Shown here one piece after another: positions 6,980 through 9,208 of a stretch of DNA of 9,208 nt (positions are counted from its first letter, which is position 1; each line of letters opens with the position of its first letter). Source of the stretch: Pseudomonadota bacterium (GTDB taxonomy: Bacteria; Pseudomonadota; Alphaproteobacteria; Sphingomonadales; Sphingomonadaceae); contig JARXKO010000048.1 in NCBI GenBank assembly GCA_030271595.1, forward strand, positions 1-9,208. Direction: 5' to 3'. A program made the translations under genes and the position numbers. The notes under the pieces are model-generated. The model saw only the letters and a list, made by a program, of their open reading frames with translations, was not told where the DNA came from and ran no database searches.

Positions 6980-8101
6980 ATGACCGCCAAGACCCTCATC
7001 AGGATCGAGCAGCTGACCAAGCGTTTCGGCGACTTTGCCGCGGTGGACGATGTGTCGCTGGAGATTCGCGAAGGCGAGTTCTTCGCGCTGCTTGGCCCCT
7101 CTGGCTGTGGCAAGACGACATTGCTGCGCCTGCTCGCCGGGCTCGAGACCCCGAGCGAGGGGCGCATCCTAATCGACGACGTCGATATGGCCAGGGTTCC
7201 GCCCAACAAGAGGCCGGTCAATATGGTGTTCCAGTCCTACGCCGTGTTTCCGCACATGAGCGTTCGCGACAACGTCGCTTATGGTCTGAAGGTCGATAAG
7301 GTTGCCGCGAAAGAGCGCCAGGCGCGAGTGATCGAGGCGCTTGAACTAGTCAAGCTCGAGGACTTGATCGATCGCAAGCCCGACCAGCTGTCGGGCGGCC
7401 AGCGCCAGCGCGTCGCGCTCGCCCGCGCGCTGGTCAAGCGGCCGCGTGTGCTGCTGCTCGACGAACCGCTGTCGGCACTGGACGCGAAGCTGCGCGAGGC
7501 GATGCGGTTCGAACTCGCGCGCATTCAGGACAAGGTCGGGGTAACGTTCGTCATGGTCACCCACGATCAGAATGAGGCGCTGGCGATGGCGTGCCGCTGC
7601 GCACTGATGCACAAGGGCGTGCTGCAGCAAGTGGCGACTCCGAGTGACCTTTACGAATATCCTAACACTCGCTTCGTCGCTGACTTCATCGGCAGCATCA
7701 ACTTGTTCGAGGGGCGGCTCGAGGTCGACGAGCCGGGTCACGCGGTGGTCGCCAGCGCGGCGCTCGGGGTGCCGATCTATCTCGACCATGGCGTGACCGG
7801 AGCAAGCGGGTCGACCGTGTGGGTCGGCATTCGGCCGGAGAAGATCGACATGGCGCCACGCGACGGGGATGCGCCGCCAGACCAAGGCGGGGGGGCTGTA
7901 GGGCACAATGTCGTCGCCGGCGAAATCCGGCACAGCGCTTACCTCGGCTCGGAAACGATCTATGAGATCGCGCTGGCGACCGGCACCATCGTCAAGGCGC
8001 TGCGCTCCAACATCCGGCGTTACGAAGAGCGCGGATTCGACGACGGAGACTCGGTCTGGCTTAGCTGGGACGCGCGTTCGCCGGTGGTATTGCTGTCATG
8101 A
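6980..8101 (+). CDS. potG: Polyamine ABC transporter ATP-binding protein, PotG/PotA/SpuF-like
   Basis: This is the cytoplasmic ATPase that drives polyamine import, 373 residues long, which is normal for PotA/PotG. It shows Walker A GPSGCGKTT (39-47), the Q-loop VFQSYAVFPH (Gln85) and signature LSGGQ (137-141). Walker B VLLLDE (157-162), the D-loop SALD (165-168) and switch His195 in VTHDQ complete the site, so it should be active. FIGSINLFEG (236-245) links to a C-terminal regulatory TOBE-type domain with WVGIRPEK (281-288). The FIGS-N-FEG junction resembles E. coli PotG. A 7-G run at 7889-7895 codes for a Gly-rich linker inside the C-terminal domain. The stop overlaps puuD as ATGA (8098-8101). 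The gene follows the permeases, whereas in E. coli potFGHI and potABCD the ATPase gene precedes them. Confidence 0.93.
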   Translation: MTAKTLIRIEQLTKRFGDFAAVDDVSLEIREGEFFALLGPSGCGKTTLLRLLAGLETPSEGRILIDDVDMARVPPNKRPVNMVFQSYAVFPHMSVRDNVAYGLKVDKVAAKERQARVIEALELVKLEDLIDRKPDQLSGGQRQRVALARALVKRPRVLLLDEPLSALDAKLREAMRFELARIQDKVGVTFVMVTHDQNEALAMACRCALMHKGVLQQVATPSDLYEYPNTRFVADFIGSINLFEGRLEVDEPGHAVVASAALGVPIYLDHGVTGASGSTVWVGIRPEKIDMAPRDGDAPPDQGGGAVGHNVVAGEIRHSAYLGSETIYEIALATGTIVKALRSNIRRYEERGFDDGDSVWLSWDARSPVVLLS

Positions 8102-8868
8102 GCGCGCGGCCGGTGATCGGCATCATCTGCTGCGCGCGTCGCGTTGGCGAGGAAACCGCGCAGGCGGTGATGGAGCGCTATCTCGAGGCGGTCGCGGTCC
8201 ATGCCGATTGCGCGGCGCTGCTGGTGCCCGCGCGATCGGACCTTATGGACGCGCGCGATCTCGCGGGAAGAATCGATGGCCTGCTGCTCACCGGCAGCCC
8301 GTCCAACGTCGAGCCGCACCGCTACGGCGATGGGTCGGCCGGCGCCGGTCCGTTCGATCGCAGGCGCGACGACATGAGCCTCGCGCTGATCTCGGCAATG
8401 CTTGGGCGCGTGCGTCCGGTGTTCGGAGTCTGCCGCGGGTTTCAGGAGCTCAACGTATCGTTTGGCGGGACCCTGGCGCGCGACCTCGGGGAGCCGGCGC
8501 GGCATCTTCCGCACCATGCCCCCGACGGCGCCGGCTTCGAAGAGATGTTCGGTCACGAGCATGACGTCGTTCTGACCCCGGGCGGAGTCCTCGCCGGCAG
8601 CCTCGGGGGTACGCAGCTGCGCGTGAATTCGGTTCACTATCAGGGCGTCGACCGGCTTGGTCAGGGGCTGGCCATCGAGGCCAGCGCGCCCGACGGTATC
8701 GTCGAGGCATTTTCGGCCGCGCCGGGGGGGGCGCCGGTGCTCGGGGTTCAGTGGCATCCCGAGTGGCACGCTGAGCGCGATCCGGCGTCGGTCGGATTCT
8801 TCGCTCTGCTGGGCCGGGCGCTCCGCGGCGATACTGAACCATGGAAAGACAGGGGACTTGCGGCATGA
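8098..8868 (+). CDS. puuD: Gamma-glutamyl-gamma-aminobutyrate hydrolase, PuuD/SpuA-like (class I glutamine amidotransferase fold, peptidase C26)
   Basis: This cytoplasmic hydrolase is predicted to cleave the gamma-glutamyl bond of gamma-glutamyl-GABA, giving glutamate and GABA, the last step of the Puu route. The 256 residues compare with about 254 in E. coli PuuD. An N-terminal PVIGI strand opens the fold, and GLLLTGSPSNVEPHRYG (61-77) is a PuuD-type oxyanion region. The nucleophile is Cys112 in FGVCRGFQELNV, VNSVHYQGV (176-184) follows, and the triad is completed by His220 and Glu222 in GVQWHPEW. All catalytic residues are present. An 8-G run (8724-8731) lies just before the GVQWHPEW codons, and the frame is intact across it. 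The gene is coupled on both sides by ATGA overlaps. The start has no clear ribosome binding site, so it likely relies on reinitiation. Confidence 0.92.
   Translation: MSARPVIGIICCARRVGEETAQAVMERYLEAVAVHADCAALLVPARSDLMDARDLAGRIDGLLLTGSPSNVEPHRYGDGSAGAGPFDRRRDDMSLALISAMLGRVRPVFGVCRGFQELNVSFGGTLARDLGEPARHLPHHAPDGAGFEEMFGHEHDVVLTPGGVLAGSLGGTQLRVNSVHYQGVDRLGQGLAIEASAPDGIVEAFSAAPGGAPVLGVQWHPEWHAERDPASVGFFALLGRALRGDTEPWKDRGLAA
8851..8856 (+). promoter_or_regulatory. Ribosome binding site of the aminotransferase gene (AGGGGA)
   Basis: AGGGGA ends 8 bases before ATG 8865, inside the 3' end of puuD. It is the clearest Shine-Dalgarno sequence in the cluster. The aminotransferase may therefore be translated independently of puuD despite the ATGA overlap. 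Confidence 0.6.
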
Positions 8869-9208
8869 CGATACGCAATTACGACATCGCCGAGCTGCGC
8901 CGGCTCGACGTCGCGCACCATCTGCCCGCGCAGTCGAGCTACAAGCTGCAACGCGACATGGGCGGCAGCCGGGTGATCACGCGAGCCGAGGGATCGACGC
9001 TCTATGACGGGGAAGGACACGCGATCCTCGACGGGATGGCGGGACTGTGGTGTGTCGATATCGGTTACGGCCGCAAGGAGCTGGCCGAGGTAGCGTTTCA
9101 GCAGATGCTCGAGCTGCCTTATTACAATACATTCTTCCGCACCGCGACGCCGCCGCCGATCGAACTCGCGGCCAAGCTGGCGGAGCTGCTGGGCGGGGAA
9201 TTGCAGCA
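8865..9208 (+). CDS. spuC: Polyamine aminotransferase, SpuC-like (class III PLP aminotransferase; 3'-truncated by window edge)
   Basis: This is the N-terminal 114 residues of a PLP-dependent class III aminotransferase, which would move an amino group from putrescine or a related amine to pyruvate or a 2-oxoacid. The frame is open to the last base. AHHLPAQSSYK (17-27), RVITRAEGSTLYDGEG (36-51), LDGMAGLWCVDIGYGR (55-70) and ELPYYNTFFRTATPP (83-97) strongly resemble the start of Pseudomonas SpuC as I recall it. The catalytic Lys and PLP-binding motifs lie beyond the edge, so activity cannot be judged. ATG 8865 is supported by AGGGGA upstream and the ATGA overlap with puuD (8865-8868). Related enzymes include omega-amino acid:pyruvate and taurine aminotransferases. 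Together with the neighbours, the GLWCV and PYYNTFF pattern favours a polyamine enzyme. Confidence 0.85.
   Translation, partial: MTIRNYDIAELRRLDVAHHLPAQSSYKLQRDMGGSRVITRAEGSTLYDGEGHAILDGMAGLWCVDIGYGRKELAEVAFQQMLELPYYNTFFRTATPPPIELAAKLAELLGGELQ

Noticed and set aside
6115..7299. 394-codon + strand frame overlapping potI and potG
   Set aside because: It is an off-frame shadow. The true frames carry the EAA loop, the SLDDFVITFF signature and Walker motifs across the same bases.

Overview
The window is GC-rich DNA, densely packed with genes that all lie on the + strand. It suggests an alphaproteobacterium, most likely of the Sphingomonadales type: it holds a TonB-dependent receptor of the kind abundant in that group, an alphaproteobacterial style of codon use, and genes that overlap end to end. 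The taxonomic call is an inference from gene style; no marker gene is present.

Layout. Bases 1-2301 hold the 3' part of a TonB-dependent outer-membrane receptor whose start and signal peptide lie upstream. An 88-base gap (2302-2389) follows, with a perfect 10-bp palindrome and a ribosome binding site. From 2390 to the window end runs a tight seven-gene cluster for polyamine (putrescine/spermidine-type) uptake and breakdown. It contains a PuuC-like aldehyde dehydrogenase (2390-3895), a PuuA/SpuB-like gamma-glutamylpolyamine synthetase (3892-5265), two PotH/PotI-like ABC permeases (5262-6137, 6134-6976), a PotG-like ABC ATPase (6980-8101), a PuuD/SpuA-like gamma-glutamyl-GABA hydrolase (8098-8868) and the 5' part of a SpuC-like polyamine aminotransferase (8865 to the edge). 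The last gene has no stop in the window.

How the genes work together. The ABC transporter would bring polyamine across the inner membrane. PuuA would glutamylate it at the cost of ATP, and an oxidase (PuuB, not seen here) or the aminotransferase would convert the free amine end to an aldehyde. PuuC would oxidise that to gamma-glutamyl-GABA, and PuuD would release GABA and glutamate. The SpuC-like aminotransferase may instead act directly on putrescine. The gene content resembles the Pseudomonas aeruginosa spuABC-FGH locus and E. coli puu plus potFGHI, but the order is shuffled. Two expected parts are missing from the window: the periplasmic substrate-binding protein (PotF/SpuD/SpuE) and PuuB. 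Both may lie beyond the right edge.

Five of the six junctions inside the cluster are 4-base ATGA or GTGA stop/start overlaps, and the sixth has a 3-base gap, so this reads as one translationally coupled operon. I saw no mobile element, CRISPR array, RNA gene or clearly novel system. The points most worth checking are the association of the outer-membrane receptor with a polyamine operon, the missing PuuB and binding protein, and the palindrome in front of puuC.
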